Assembly: GCA_963797565.1 (NCBI GenBank)
Contig: CAWCPM010000005.1
Location: 124,001 to 188,000, forward strand
Origin: JAICYJ01 sp963797565
GTDB lineage: Bacteria > Actinomycetota > Thermoleophilia > Gaiellales > JAICJC01
Direction of reading: 5' to 3'
DNA: 64,000 bases
Part shown: positions 27,461 to 35,983 of the stretch, one piece after another
Layout of the letters: each line of letters begins with the position of its first letter
How positions within the stretch are numbered: position 1 is the stretch's first letter
Program-made: the position numbers and the translations under genes
Notes under the pieces: generated by a model
What the model was told of the DNA's origin: nothing
The model's input: the letters and a program-made list of their open reading frames with translations, nothing else
Databases searched by the model: none

Positions 27461-28779
27461 GCGGCACGCTCCCGGGCGGCCGTCCCGGTCTGCAGCAACC
27501 CGCGCTCTGCGAGGTCGATCAGGGCCAGGATCAGCCGGTCGACCTCGGCGTCGGTGTTCGCGGCCGTCATCTGCACGCGGAAGCCGACCTCGTCGCGCGG
27601 CACCAGCGGGTAGGCGGCCAGCGTCACGTAGATGCCGCGGTCGAACAGCATCCGCCCGACCACGCCGATCTGCTCATGGTCGGACAGCGGCACCTCGATC
27701 ACCGGGAAGCCGGAATGGTTGGGTGTGTGCGCGCCCAGCTGTTTCAGGCAGTCCAGCACGCGTGCGGTCTTGTGGCTGATCGAGGCCCGCAGCAGGTCGC
27801 CGCGTGCCTCGTTCACGTCGAAGCCGGACAGCACGGTGGCCAGCGACGCGACCGGGGACGGCCCCGAGTAGAGGTAGGGCGGGGCGGCCACCTTCAGCAT
27901 GTTCTTGACCGCGGTGGGGCAGGCGATGAAGGCCAGGAGCGACGAGTACGCCTTCGAGAAGCCGCCCACCAGGATCAGGTTCTCGTACGTCTCGTCCACG
28001 TGCCGCACCAGGCTGTTGCCGCGCGATCCGTAGCTGCACAGCTCGTCCGGGCGCCGCTCGCCGATCACGCCGAAGCCGTGGGCGTCATCGACGTACAGCA
28101 GCGCGTCGTGCTCGCGCGCCACCCGGGCGAACTCCCGCAGGTCGGGCGCGTTGCCGGTCATGCTGTTGACGCCGTCCATGCAGATGATGCGCGGATGGGC
28201 GCTGCTGTCGCGCAGCAGCTGCTCGACGTGGCCGGGATCCTCGAACCGGAAACGGCGGATGGTGGCGCCGTGGCCGCGAGCCACCTGGCAGCCGTCGTAG
28301 ATGGTCTTGTGTGCGCGGCCGTCCAGCAGGATCGTGCCTGAGCCGGCAAGCACCGGGATCACCGACGTGTGGATGTGGGTGATGGTCGGCAGCACCAGCG
28401 CGTCCTCGCAGCCCAGCAGCTCCGTCAGCCGCGCCTCGATCTGCTCGTACAGGACGGGCGATCCCAGCAGCCGCGACCAGCTGGGGTGCGTGCCCCAGGC
28501 GTCCAGGTAGGCCGGCACCGACTCGATGATGTCGCGGTCGAGGTCGAAGCCGAGGTAGTTGCAGGAGGCGAAGTCGGCCAGCCAGTGGTCGCCGATCCGG
28601 ATCATGCGGCCGTCGATCTCGTCGATCACCGCGTCCAGCATCGGGTGCGAATCCTTCAGCGTGGCGAGGTCTGCGACCGTTGCCAGCCAGCGGTCGATCC
28701 ACCGCGCTCCGGAGGAGGCAGCACCGTTCGCGCGCGCGGGCGCGCGGCGTGGGTCGGGCAGAGCCATCGAGAAAGGCAT
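27457..28779 (-). CDS. PLP-dependent alpha-oxoamine synthase family protein
   Basis: This enzyme of about 440 residues is of the 8-amino-7-oxononanoate synthase/glycine C-acetyltransferase family, which condenses an amino acid with an acyl-CoA and loses CO2. Signatures are DFASCNYLGFDLD near the start, HKTIYDGCQVARGHGA, CMDGVNSMTGNAPDLREFA, the cofactor-aspartate motif YVDDAHGFGVIGE and the lysine in LVGGFSKAYSS. The N-terminal extension and the absence of other biotin genes argue against BioF itself. Relatives include serine palmitoyltransferase and the autoinducer synthases CqsA and LqsA. The start is uncertain (28779, 28767 or 28815), since none has a good ribosome-binding site. It leads the operon with the GGDEF-EAL gene. 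Confidence 0.85.
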   Translation of the reverse strand: MPFSMALPDPRRAPARANGAASSGARWIDRWLATVADLATLKDSHPMLDAVIDEIDGRMIRIGDHWLADFASCNYLGFDLDRDIIESVPAYLDAWGTHPSWSRLLGSPVLYEQIEARLTELLGCEDALVLPTITHIHTSVIPVLAGSGTILLDGRAHKTIYDGCQVARGHGATIRRFRFEDPGHVEQLLRDSSAHPRIICMDGVNSMTGNAPDLREFARVAREHDALLYVDDAHGFGVIGERRPDELCSYGSRGNSLVRHVDETYENLILVGGFSKAYSSLLAFIACPTAVKNMLKVAAPPYLYSGPSPVASLATVLSGFDVNEARGDLLRASISHKTARVLDCLKQLGAHTPNHSGFPVIEVPLSDHEQIGVVGRMLFDRGIYVTLAAYPLVPRDEVGFRVQMTAANTDAEVDRLILALIDLAERGLLQTGTAARERAA

Positions 28780-28846
28780 CGGCGTGCGAGCCCCCGGGCT
28801 TGAGCACCGCTGCACGGGTGCTCAGGCGCCCGCGGGCCGCTCCCGG

Positions 28847-29171
28847 TCAGCGATCCGGCAGCCAGCCGCCCTCGTCCGACGGGTCGGGATCCAGCGCCAC
28901 CGGCTGCGGGGGTCGTCCAGGCGCGCACCCCGTGGGCGGCCGCGACGTCCACCCGCGCCCACGGCCAGCGCTCCGGGAGCCGGAAGCGGGCGGCCGTGAT
29001 CAGCCCCTCCGGGGTGCGCCCCAGGGCCGTCCAGGCCAGCAGGCTGTCATGGCCGGGGTAGTGGCAGTCGTCGGTGGCGACGCAGGTGCAGGCGCGGGCG
29101 GCGTGGCCGACCAGGTCCCACAGCTCGTCGGACAGCCCGTTGCCGTTGGCACTGGCTGACTGATCAATCAG
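28847..29171 (-). pseudogene. 3' remnant of a PHP/CehA-McbA-type phosphoesterase gene
   Basis: About 100 codons read SANGNGLSDELWDLVGHAAR, then CVATDDCHYPGHDSLLAWTA and RFRLPERWPWARVDVA, matching the C-terminal part of CehA/McbA-type PHP metal-dependent hydrolases, including the late DDxHY motif. There is no start: the frame is closed by a stop at 29172-29174, 41 bp before the tRNA gene. The end is also shifted: after VRAWTTP the natural ending PVALDPDPSDEGGWLPDR lies in another frame, and the switch is at the five-G run 28908-28912. It is therefore a truncated relic, possibly left by a rearrangement next to tRNA-Ala. Confidence 0.65.
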
Positions 29172-29174
29172 TCA
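29157..29174. repeat. Short palindrome at truncated gene edge
   Basis: TGACTGATCAATCAGTCA has two perfect 8-base arms around a CA centre. It sits exactly where the PHP remnant loses its frame and 40 bp before tRNA-Ala. It could be an operator or a recombination scar; nothing else supports either. Confidence 0.45.
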
Positions 29175-29214
29175 AGCGGCCCGGAGGCCCGCCCACGGTA
29201 GACTGAGGCCGCCC

Positions 29215-29287
29215 GGGGCGGTAGCTCAGTTGGGAGAGCATCTGGTTTGCAACCAGAAGGTCGTCGGTTCGATCCCGATCCGCTCCA
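29215..29287 (+). tRNA. tRNA-Ala (anticodon TGC)
   Basis: A complete cloverleaf can be folded: acceptor GGGGCGG with CCGCTCC (one G-T pair), D arm GCTC/GAGC, anticodon stem TCTGG/CCAGA around the loop TTTGCAA giving anticodon TGC, and T arm GTCGG/CCGAT with TTCGATC in the loop. Discriminator base A is at 29287 and the CCA end is not encoded. It reads alanine GCN codons. A TAGACT element at about 29199 may be its -10 box. It is the only RNA gene I find in the window. Confidence 0.97.
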
Positions 29288-29295
29288 TCGGCCCC

Positions 29296-29560
29296 AGTCG
29301 GATGAGGCCAGCCTCGGACACTCCCGATGCTGGCCCATGTCCCGCCAGTTGCAGTGCGGGTGAAGGTGCTGAAGCTGACGGTGACGACGCCGTTGGCGTT
29401 GGTGCTGAGGTGGTCAGCGGTGTGGACGACGATGTGGCTGCCGTCTGTGGCTTGGAGGTTGAAGTTGCCGGTGTCCTGGTCGGTGCCGGTCAGCCAGAAC
29501 GTGCCGTCTGCAGTGATGTCAACACACGCCTGAGGACGAGCCCGGAATCGGCATCGAGGG
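29296..29560 (-). pseudogene. Fragment of a secreted-protein gene
   Basis: One minus-strand frame contains CVDITADGTFWLTGTDQD, then GNFNLQATDGSHIVVHTADH and GVVTVSFSTFTRTATGGTW. This looks like genuine beta-rich extracellular coding sequence, with balanced codon use and lower GC than its surroundings. There is no convincing start, signal peptide or natural stop at either side. It is most likely a relic of a longer gene next to tRNA-Ala. I cannot name the family. Confidence 0.4.
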
Positions 29561-29618
29561 GTCGATCCGGATCCGCTCCACAGCCTCCGCGCCACATGCT
29601 GCCGGGACCTCGCCGGGT

Positions 29619-31286
29619 ATGGTTCGGGGCGTGGTCGTGCCCGCCCTTCCGCGCCGCTACGTGCTGCCGGCTGCCTGCGCCGGCCTATCGGCCACCGTGA
29701 CGCTGCTCCTGTGGCTGTTCACGAGCCCCGGCATCGACGCGCCGTCGCACCTGTTCCAGACCTGGCTGTTCAGCCACGGCGGCTTCGACATCTACAACAA
29801 TTACTGGTACGCCGGCCGCTACGAGTTCGTCAACTACAGCATGCTCTACTACGCGGTTGCCGCGCAGGTCGGGCAGCTGGGCGTGCTGTTCCCGGCGTCG
29901 GCTCTGATGGGCGGTTGCTTCGCGCTGGTCTGCAGCCGCGAGTGGGCGTCGGCCGCGCGCGGCCCCAGCATCACCTTCGCCGTCACCGCGCCGTTCATCA
30001 TGATGGTCGGCGGCACCTACCCGTTCCTGGCCGGGGTGGCCTCGTCGCTGCTGGCCCTGGCGCTGCTGCAGCGCCGCCGGCGGGTCTGGTTCGGCCTCGC
30101 GGTGCTGGTCACGCTCGCCTTCAGCCCGCTGTCGTTCTCGTTGCTGTGCGCTGTGCTGGCGGGGGTGCTGCTGGGTCAGGCCCGGCCGCTGAGTGCGCTT
30201 CGCTCCAACCGCGCAGCCTTCGGAATCGTGCTGGCCGTATTCGTCGTGGGCGTGCTGCTACAGCGCGCCTTCCCCAGCCAGGGCTGGTACCCGTACGATC
30301 TCTGGGACGCGCTGATCGTGCTCGTGTTCTCGCTGGTCGGTCTCTGGATCGCCGGCACCAGCGCACCCACCCGCTCGATGCGGGCGATGTTCGTCGCCTA
30401 CCTGGCGCTGAACCTGATGGCCTTCCTGCTGAAGGGGCCGATCGGCTCGAACCCCAGCCGCCTGTTCGCGATCGCGGGGGCACCGATGCTGTGGCTCACG
30501 GCGAACCTGAACCCGCGCCGATCGCGGCTGGTGGTGTTCCCGCTGATCGCCGCCGCCGTGGCGTTGCAGGTGGCGCCGAAGATGCGTGATGCCTACTCGG
30601 CCTATGAGAACCCGGCGGCGGCGCGCAGCTACTGGCTTCCGGCCAAGCAATTCGTCGACGAGCACCGCGCCCAGATCGCCGGCTACCGGGTGGAGGCCGT
30701 CTCAACCTGGGGCCACTGGGAGGCCTACTACGTGGCCAAGTGGCGCGTGCCGCTGGCGCGAGGTTGGTTCCGCCAGGAGGACTTCCCGCAGAACGGCTCG
30801 CTCTACAACGACGAGATGACGCCGGCCATGTTCCGGGCCTGGATGCGGTCGCTGGGTGTCCGCTACGTGATGCTGCCCGACGCGCCGCTCGACTACAGCT
30901 CCGAGCGCGAGGCGCAGCTGCTGAGGACCGGCGTGTCCGGCCTGCGGATCGTCGGCAGCTCGCCGCACTGGACCTTCTACGCGCTCCCACACCCGACGCC
31001 GATCGTGACGGCCCCGCCCGGCCGGCGGGCGACGCTCACCTACCTCGGCCAGCAGAGCGTGGTGCTGTCGGTGTCGGGGCCCGGCAGCTACGTGGTGCGC
31101 GTGCGCTACAGCCCCTACCGGCAGCCGACCCCGGCCGGCACCTGCCTGCGCTCTACGGCCAACGGCATGACCGAGGTGGTGGCCCGGCAGGCGGGCATCG
31201 TGCGGATGAACATCGACACCGACCCCTCCGCCGTGGCGGCCGGCGCGGCCGACGGTGCGGCCGTGAACACGCCCGCCGGCTGCTAG
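29619..31286 (+). CDS. Polytopic membrane protein, glycosyltransferase-like
   Basis: This 555-residue protein has about ten hydrophobic segments in residues 10-340 and a soluble C-terminal part of about 200 residues. The first periplasmic loop carries APSHLFQTWLFSHGGFDIYN, and later loops contain GSNPSRLF. The C-terminal region (SYWLPAKQFVDEHRAQIAGY, VRYVMLPDAPLDYSSER) looks like the soluble tail of GT-C-fold membrane proteins, though the typical DxD/DE motif in loop 1 is not clear. No close family name can be given. It stands alone, 22 bp or more from its neighbours, downstream of tRNA-Ala. Confidence 0.75.
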   Translation: MVRGVVVPALPRRYVLPAACAGLSATVTLLLWLFTSPGIDAPSHLFQTWLFSHGGFDIYNNYWYAGRYEFVNYSMLYYAVAAQVGQLGVLFPASALMGGCFALVCSREWASAARGPSITFAVTAPFIMMVGGTYPFLAGVASSLLALALLQRRRRVWFGLAVLVTLAFSPLSFSLLCAVLAGVLLGQARPLSALRSNRAAFGIVLAVFVVGVLLQRAFPSQGWYPYDLWDALIVLVFSLVGLWIAGTSAPTRSMRAMFVAYLALNLMAFLLKGPIGSNPSRLFAIAGAPMLWLTANLNPRRSRLVVFPLIAAAVALQVAPKMRDAYSAYENPAAARSYWLPAKQFVDEHRAQIAGYRVEAVSTWGHWEAYYVAKWRVPLARGWFRQEDFPQNGSLYNDEMTPAMFRAWMRSLGVRYVMLPDAPLDYSSEREAQLLRTGVSGLRIVGSSPHWTFYALPHPTPIVTAPPGRRATLTYLGQQSVVLSVSGPGSYVVRVRYSPYRQPTPAGTCLRSTANGMTEVVARQAGIVRMNIDTDPSAVAAGAADGAAVNTPAGC

Positions 31287-31379
31287 ACCGTCCAACACGG
31301 CATCTTCGCCGTCGGTCCGCCGCGACCTGCCCGACCGCGGTATGCTCCCAGGTCCGCTCGAGGGGCGGGAGGACGGATT

Positions 31380-32336
31380 TTGACCAGCATCGCCGAGAAC
31401 ACCGCAAGCTGCGCTCTCTGCAGGCGCCACCTTCTGGTTGGCGAGCCTGCGCGCCTGTACCAGGACCCGGGGTCGAAACGGTTCCTGAAGGTGTGCCCGC
31501 TCTGCTACGAGCAGGCCGACCGCCGCGGCTGGCGCGCCGACGGGCGCCCGATCGTGGCCGTGCATGCGAATCCGCCCCGCGACCACGCCCTGCGCGAGCG
31601 CGAGGGGCTGATCGACCGGTTGCGCGGCCAGCTGCAGTCGGTCGAGTTCGACCTCGACCAGGTGCGCAGCGCTCTTGCCAAGGCAGAGCAGCAGGCCGGC
31701 GAGCTGCGGACGGTCAAGCGCGAGATGAAGGATCTCTCCAACGAGCTGCGCCGGCGCGATCGCGAGCTGCGCGGCATGGCCGACGAGAAGCGCCGCAGCG
31801 ATGAGCGCGCGGCCCAGGCGGAGGCCGCACACCGTGCCGAGATCGCCAAGCATCACCAGGTCGGCGCGCGGCTGGACGAGCAGACCGCGATCGTAGAGCG
31901 GCTGGAGAGCCGCGTCGGCCAGCTCGAGCAGGAGCTCGAGCACGAGCGGCGCCGGTACGGCGACCTGGCAGAGGCGCGGCGCACCGAGGGCGATGCCCGG
32001 CAGGTGCGGCGGATGGCGCTCGAGGCGTTCAACCGCTCGCCCCACGTCGAGCGGGTGGTCTCGATCTCGCGCAGCCTCGGCGACCCGCTGGTGAACGTGG
32101 CGGTCGACGGCTGCGAGCTGCCGCGCGTGGTCTCGATCTGCGTGGCCTGGGACATCTCCTGGTACGAGTACGAGGTGCGGCTCGATCTCTACGAGCAGAC
32201 CGTGTCGGTCGACGAGGGTCGCCGCGGCGACGACCCGCGCGACCTGCCCGCGCACCGCCTGCACCCCAACGCCGTGCTGCGCTCCGACCGCGTGGTGCTG
32301 ACGATGCAGGCGTTCGGCGTCGGCGCCACCGGGTAG
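31380..32336 (+). CDS. Zinc-finger plus coiled-coil protein, unknown
   Basis: This 318-residue soluble protein starts at TTG 31380, preceded by GGGAGG at 31367-31372 at good spacing. Residues 11-42 form a CxxC...CxxC zinc ribbon (C11, C14, C39, C42). Residues 72-210 are a long charged coiled coil (REREGLIDRLRGQLQSVEFD, LRRRDRELRGMADEKRRSDE), and residues 220-318 form a compact beta-rich domain (ERVVSISRSLGDPLVNVAVD, SWYEYEVRLDLYEQTVSVDE). I do not know its function. The layout suggests an oligomeric scaffold or DNA- or RNA-associated protein. It is monocistronic and its 3' end faces the rhomboid gene 1 bp away. Confidence 0.75.
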   Translation: MTSIAENTASCALCRRHLLVGEPARLYQDPGSKRFLKVCPLCYEQADRRGWRADGRPIVAVHANPPRDHALREREGLIDRLRGQLQSVEFDLDQVRSALAKAEQQAGELRTVKREMKDLSNELRRRDRELRGMADEKRRSDERAAQAEAAHRAEIAKHHQVGARLDEQTAIVERLESRVGQLEQELEHERRRYGDLAEARRTEGDARQVRRMALEAFNRSPHVERVVSISRSLGDPLVNVAVDGCELPRVVSICVAWDISWYEYEVRLDLYEQTVSVDEGRRGDDPRDLPAHRLHPNAVLRSDRVVLTMQAFGVGATG

Positions 32337-32337
32337 A

Positions 32338-33096
32338 TCACCCGGCGCCACGGGCCGTGGGCCCCGGGTCGAACGCTCTGATCGCCAGCAGCCCGAACGC
32401 GAACCCGCCCACGTGTGCCATGTAGGCGATGCTGTCGCCGCCGCCGGCCGCCTGGCCGATCGAACCGGCAGCCCCCGCCAGCTGCAGCAGAATCCAGATC
32501 AGCAGGAACAGCACGGCCGGCAGCGGTATCGGGATCCAGCCGACCAGCGTCAGGACCAGCGCCCGCGGATACAGCAGCAGGTACCCGGCCAGCACGGCCG
32601 CGATGGCGCCCGACGCGCCGATGGTGGCCACGGCGCTGCCGGGGTCGGCCACCCACTGCAGGCCCAGCGCCGCCACGCCGCCCAGCAGGTAGAAGACCAG
32701 GAAGCGCGCCCGTCCCAGCCGGTCCTCGACCTTGCTCCCGAACACCCACAGAAACAGCATGTTGAAGCCGAGATGGGCCCAGCCGGCGTGCAGGAACATC
32801 GACGTCAGCACCGTCACCACCACCGGCACGTGGTGCACACGGAAGGGCGCGTTGGCGCCGAAGTCGACGGTGTCCTCGCCGAGCGGGCATGAGCCCCGCA
32901 GCTCGCAGGGCACGAAGCCGTACTCGGCCGTGATGGCGCTCTGGCCGTCCACCGCGAACACCTGGCCGCGGGTGGTCGGCAGGTGCTGCTGGGGCGCGGC
33001 CAGCTCGACCAGGAACACGGCCACGTTGATCGCGATCAGCGCCAGCGTCACCACCGGCCGGTGCCGGGTGGGGACGGTGTCCCGAAGCGGGATCAC
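32338..33096 (-). CDS. Rhomboid family intramembrane serine protease
   Basis: This 252-residue, six-helix protein cleaves transmembrane substrates within the bilayer. The catalytic dyad is visible: Ser162 in TIGASGAIAAVLAG and His228 in AYMAHVGGFAFG. The HAGWAHLGFNMLFLWVFG motif (His108, Asn112) in helix 2 is also intact. A soluble loop of about 65 residues separates helix 1 from helix 2. The GTG start at 33096 overlaps the dehydrogenase stop as GTGA, so it is translated behind the amino-acid dehydrogenase gene. No substrate is evident nearby. Confidence 0.95.
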   Translation of the reverse strand: MIPLRDTVPTRHRPVVTLALIAINVAVFLVELAAPQQHLPTTRGQVFAVDGQSAITAEYGFVPCELRGSCPLGEDTVDFGANAPFRVHHVPVVVTVLTSMFLHAGWAHLGFNMLFLWVFGSKVEDRLGRARFLVFYLLGGVAALGLQWVADPGSAVATIGASGAIAAVLAGYLLLYPRALVLTLVGWIPIPLPAVLFLLIWILLQLAGAAGSIGQAAGGGDSIAYMAHVGGFAFGLLAIRAFDPGPTARGAG

Positions 33097-34142
33097 CGGG
33101 TGGCGGTGGCGACCCTGGCCGCGCTGATGCGATCCCGGGCCATCTGCTCGGCGGCCCGATGGGGCGCCACGCCGTCGCGGCGCGACCGCTCGAACACGTC
33201 TCCCAGCGTCTGCTCGATCCGCTCGACGCTCTGCCGCGCCCGCTCCGCGTCGTACACCCGGCCGCCCAGCTCCTCGCCGATGTTGATCACCCCGCCGGCG
33301 TTGATCGCGAAGTCCGGCGCGTAGACGACTCCGCGCTGCTTCAGCTCGTCGCCGATCGCGGCGTCGGACAGCTGGTTGTTGGCGGCGCCGGCGATCACCC
33401 GGCACCGCAGCCGGCCGATCGTCTCGGGCCGGATCACCGCGCCCAGCGCGCAGGGTGAGTAGACGTCGCACTCGACCTGATGGATCTGCTCGGCCGGAAC
33501 CACCGCCGCGCCCAGCTCCTGCAGCGGCTCCAGCAGGTCGGCGTGGATGTCTGCGACGGTCACGGTCGCTCCGGCATCGAGCAGATGGCGGACGAGGGCG
33601 GCGCCGACGTGGCCCGCGCCCTGGACGGCGACGTGAATGCCGTCGTAAGCGGTTCCCAGCCCGGCCTCCGCCAGCGCCGCGCGGATCCCGCAGAACACGC
33701 CCCAGGCGGTCATCGGCGACGGGTCGCCGGAGCCGCCCTGCTCGACCGGCAGGCCCGTGATGTAGGGCGTGCGCGTGCGCACCTGCTCGGCGTCCTGCGT
33801 GGTGGTGCCGACGTCCTCGGCCGCCAGGTAGGTGCCGCCCAGCCGGTCGATGAATCCGCCCAGCGCCTGGAACTGCTCGGGGGTCTTGTCGGTGCGGGGA
33901 TCACCCACCACCACCGTCTTGCCGCCGCCCAGATCGAGGCCGGCCAGCGCGTTCTTGTAGGTCATCCCCTCCGACAGCCGCAGCACGTCGGTGAGCGCCG
34001 CCTCGTCGCTGGCGTACGTCCACATCCGGATCCCGCCCAGGCCCGGGCCCAGCGTGGTGTCGTGGACTGCGATGATCGCGCGAAGCCCGCTGTCGCGGTC
34101 GGTGCAGACCACGATCTGCTCATGCTCGCCGAAGAGTCGCAC
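33093..34142 (-). CDS. Leucine/valine/phenylalanine-type dehydrogenase
   Basis: This 349-residue NAD-dependent enzyme oxidatively deaminates a branched-chain or aromatic amino acid. The N-terminal domain has GPGLGGIRMW and the catalytic lysines Lys63 (GMTYKNALAGLD) and Lys75 (GGGKTVVVGDP), equivalent to Lys68 and Lys80 of Bacillus leucine dehydrogenase. The Rossmann domain starts VAVQGAGHVGAALVRHL. NNQL and YAPDFAINAGGVINIGEEL are conserved. Length and motifs fit the Leu/Val/Phe dehydrogenase group; substrate preference is not certain. It follows the first polyamine operon by about 37 bp and is coupled to the rhomboid gene downstream. Confidence 0.92.
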   Translation of the reverse strand: MRLFGEHEQIVVCTDRDSGLRAIIAVHDTTLGPGLGGIRMWTYASDEAALTDVLRLSEGMTYKNALAGLDLGGGKTVVVGDPRTDKTPEQFQALGGFIDRLGGTYLAAEDVGTTTQDAEQVRTRTPYITGLPVEQGGSGDPSPMTAWGVFCGIRAALAEAGLGTAYDGIHVAVQGAGHVGAALVRHLLDAGATVTVADIHADLLEPLQELGAAVVPAEQIHQVECDVYSPCALGAVIRPETIGRLRCRVIAGAANNQLSDAAIGDELKQRGVVYAPDFAINAGGVINIGEELGGRVYDAERARQSVERIEQTLGDVFERSRRDGVAPHRAAEQMARDRISAARVATATR

Positions 34143-34179
34143 GACGCGCGAGTATAGCCAGCGCCAGGCCGGCAGATGG

Positions 34180-35091
34180 CTAGGGGACGCTGGGCGGTGG
34201 CGCGCCGGTGAGGTCGTTGGCGCCCGAGCGCCGCAGCACCAGGCCGGTGGCCAGGATCATCGTCACGGTCACCACCAGCATCATGGTGGCGAGCGCGTTC
34301 ACGGCCGGCGTCACCCCGAACCGGACCGCCGAGTAGACCACGATCGGCCAGGTGTTGACCGTGCCGTTCGTGAACGCCGGCAGCACGTAGTCGTCGAACG
34401 AGAACGTGAACGACAGCAGCGCGCCGGCGATCACGGCCGGCAGCAGCCGTGGCAGTGTCACCTGCCGGAAGGTCGCGATCGGGCCGCCGCCGAGGTCGAA
34501 GCTGGCCTCCTCCAGGGTGCTGCCCATGCCCACGAAGCGGGCGCGCACGATCAGCATCACCAGCGAGGCGCTGAACACGATCTGGCCGAGCAGGATGGTG
34601 TTCTCTCCCAGCGTCGGGAAGATGCTGAGGTTGTTGTGCGCCTGCACGAAGAAGATCAGCGATGCCACCGCGATCACGATCTCGGGCACCACCAGGGTCA
34701 GGTACACGAGCACGTCGAAGGGCACCCGCCAGCGCTTCTTCATCCGCGCCAGCGAGAGCGCCGCGGCGGTGCCCAGCACGGTCGCGATCAGCGATGCGCG
34801 AAGCGCGATCCAGAAGCTGGTCTTGACGGCGGGCACGTAGGTGGGATCGTTGAGCGCGGTGTGGAACCAGCAGGTGGTGCCGCCGTTCCAGACGGTCACG
34901 TTGCCCATCCTCGAAGGGTCGACGCTGCAGGGGCTGGCGCCGGCCGGAACGGTCGTGGGCTGGTTGAAGGCGAAGATCACGACCACCGCGATCGGCAGGT
35001 ACAGGATCAGGTAGACCAGCACCGCCCAGCTGGTGAACATGCGCTTGCCGAACCGGTGCCGCGAGCGGCGGGGGATGCCGGCGCTAGGCAC
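34180..35091 (-). CDS. potC: Polyamine ABC transporter permease, PotC type (operon 1)
   Basis: This 303-residue inner-membrane permease has six helices. YLILYLPIAVVVIFAFNQP marks the first helix region, and the cytoplasmic EAA loop is GSTLEEASFDLGGGPIATFR, followed by VTLPRLLPAVIAGALLSF. A periplasmic insert of about 45 residues follows helix 1. It pairs with the PotB-type permease, whose gene overlaps its start by 8 bp, to form the channel for spermidine or putrescine import. It is the last gene of operon 1. The assignment to polyamines rests on family resemblance and operon order and not on a measured substrate. Confidence 0.9.
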   Translation of the reverse strand: MPSAGIPRRSRHRFGKRMFTSWAVLVYLILYLPIAVVVIFAFNQPTTVPAGASPCSVDPSRMGNVTVWNGGTTCWFHTALNDPTYVPAVKTSFWIALRASLIATVLGTAAALSLARMKKRWRVPFDVLVYLTLVVPEIVIAVASLIFFVQAHNNLSIFPTLGENTILLGQIVFSASLVMLIVRARFVGMGSTLEEASFDLGGGPIATFRQVTLPRLLPAVIAGALLSFTFSFDDYVLPAFTNGTVNTWPIVVYSAVRFGVTPAVNALATMMLVVTVTMILATGLVLRRSGANDLTGAPPPSVP

Positions 35092-35977
35092 CGAACTGCT
35101 CCTCGCGGGTCGCGAAGGCGATGTAGATGACCACGAAGATCGACAGCAGCACCATGAACGCGATCGCCATCGCCGACCCGAACGGCCAGTTCTGGGCGCC
35201 CAGGAAGTTGCTGCCGATGACCGTGCCCACGAACGCGAACTGCCCGCCGCCCAGCAGCTGGGGGATCACATACTCGCCGCACATCGGGATGAACACGAGC
35301 AGCGCACCCGTGATCAGCCCGGGCAGCGTCAGCGGCAGGGTGATCTGGCGAAAGGCCTTGAACGGGCTCGCGCCCAGGTCGGTGGCGGCCTCCACCAGCT
35401 TCCAGTCCATCCGCTCCAGCGAGGCATAGACCGGCAGGATCAGCAGCGGCAGGTAGTTGTAGGCGAGGCCGATCGCCACCGCCTTGCCGGTGTAGAGCAC
35501 GTTGAACTGGCTGCTGATGCCCGTCCACTCCACGAAGTGGGCCAGGTAGCCCTGTGGGTCGAGGATGATCTTGAGCGCGTAGGTGCGGATCAGGAACGAC
35601 GTCCAGAACGGGACGATCACGAGCAGCAGCGCCAGGGTCTTGTAGCGGGTCAGGTAGCGCGACATCCAGTAGGCCACCGGGTAGCCGATCGCGATCGTGA
35701 GCGCCGTCCCGCCCGCGGCCATCAGCATCGTCTGGCGGAACACCTTGATGTAGAGCGGATCGTTCAGCGCCTTGAACTGGCTGGTGCTGAACGTGTAGGT
35801 GACCCCGCCGAACCCGGCCTGGGTGGCCACCGAGAACACGACCAGGATCGCCAGCGGCCCCAGGAAGAAGATCATGTAGTAGATCAGCGACGGCGCCGTC
35901 AGCCAGCCCGGGTACCGCGGCGCGAACGACCGCCGCCGCGAGGGCCGCTTCGGGGGCTGGATGGTCTCGGTGGTCAC
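35084..35977 (-). CDS. potB: Polyamine ABC transporter permease, PotB type (operon 1)
   Basis: This 297-residue permease has the usual six helices: an N-terminal basic segment, FLGPLAILVVFSVATQAGFG, then the EAA loop ATDLGASPFKAFRQITLPLT followed by LPGLITGALLVFIPMCGEYV. TrxAY and FWTSFLIRTYALKIIL are typical of PotB. It forms a heterodimer with the PotC protein in the inner membrane. It begins 7 bp after the binding-protein stop and overlaps potC by 8 bp. An intact copy here contrasts with the frame-broken potB of operon 2. Confidence 0.92.
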   Translation of the reverse strand: MTTETIQPPKRPSRRRSFAPRYPGWLTAPSLIYYMIFFLGPLAILVVFSVATQAGFGGVTYTFSTSQFKALNDPLYIKVFRQTMLMAAGGTALTIAIGYPVAYWMSRYLTRYKTLALLLVIVPFWTSFLIRTYALKIILDPQGYLAHFVEWTGISSQFNVLYTGKAVAIGLAYNYLPLLILPVYASLERMDWKLVEAATDLGASPFKAFRQITLPLTLPGLITGALLVFIPMCGEYVIPQLLGGGQFAFVGTVIGSNFLGAQNWPFGSAMAIAFMVLLSIFVVIYIAFATREEQFGA

Positions 35978-35983
35978 GTCGGA

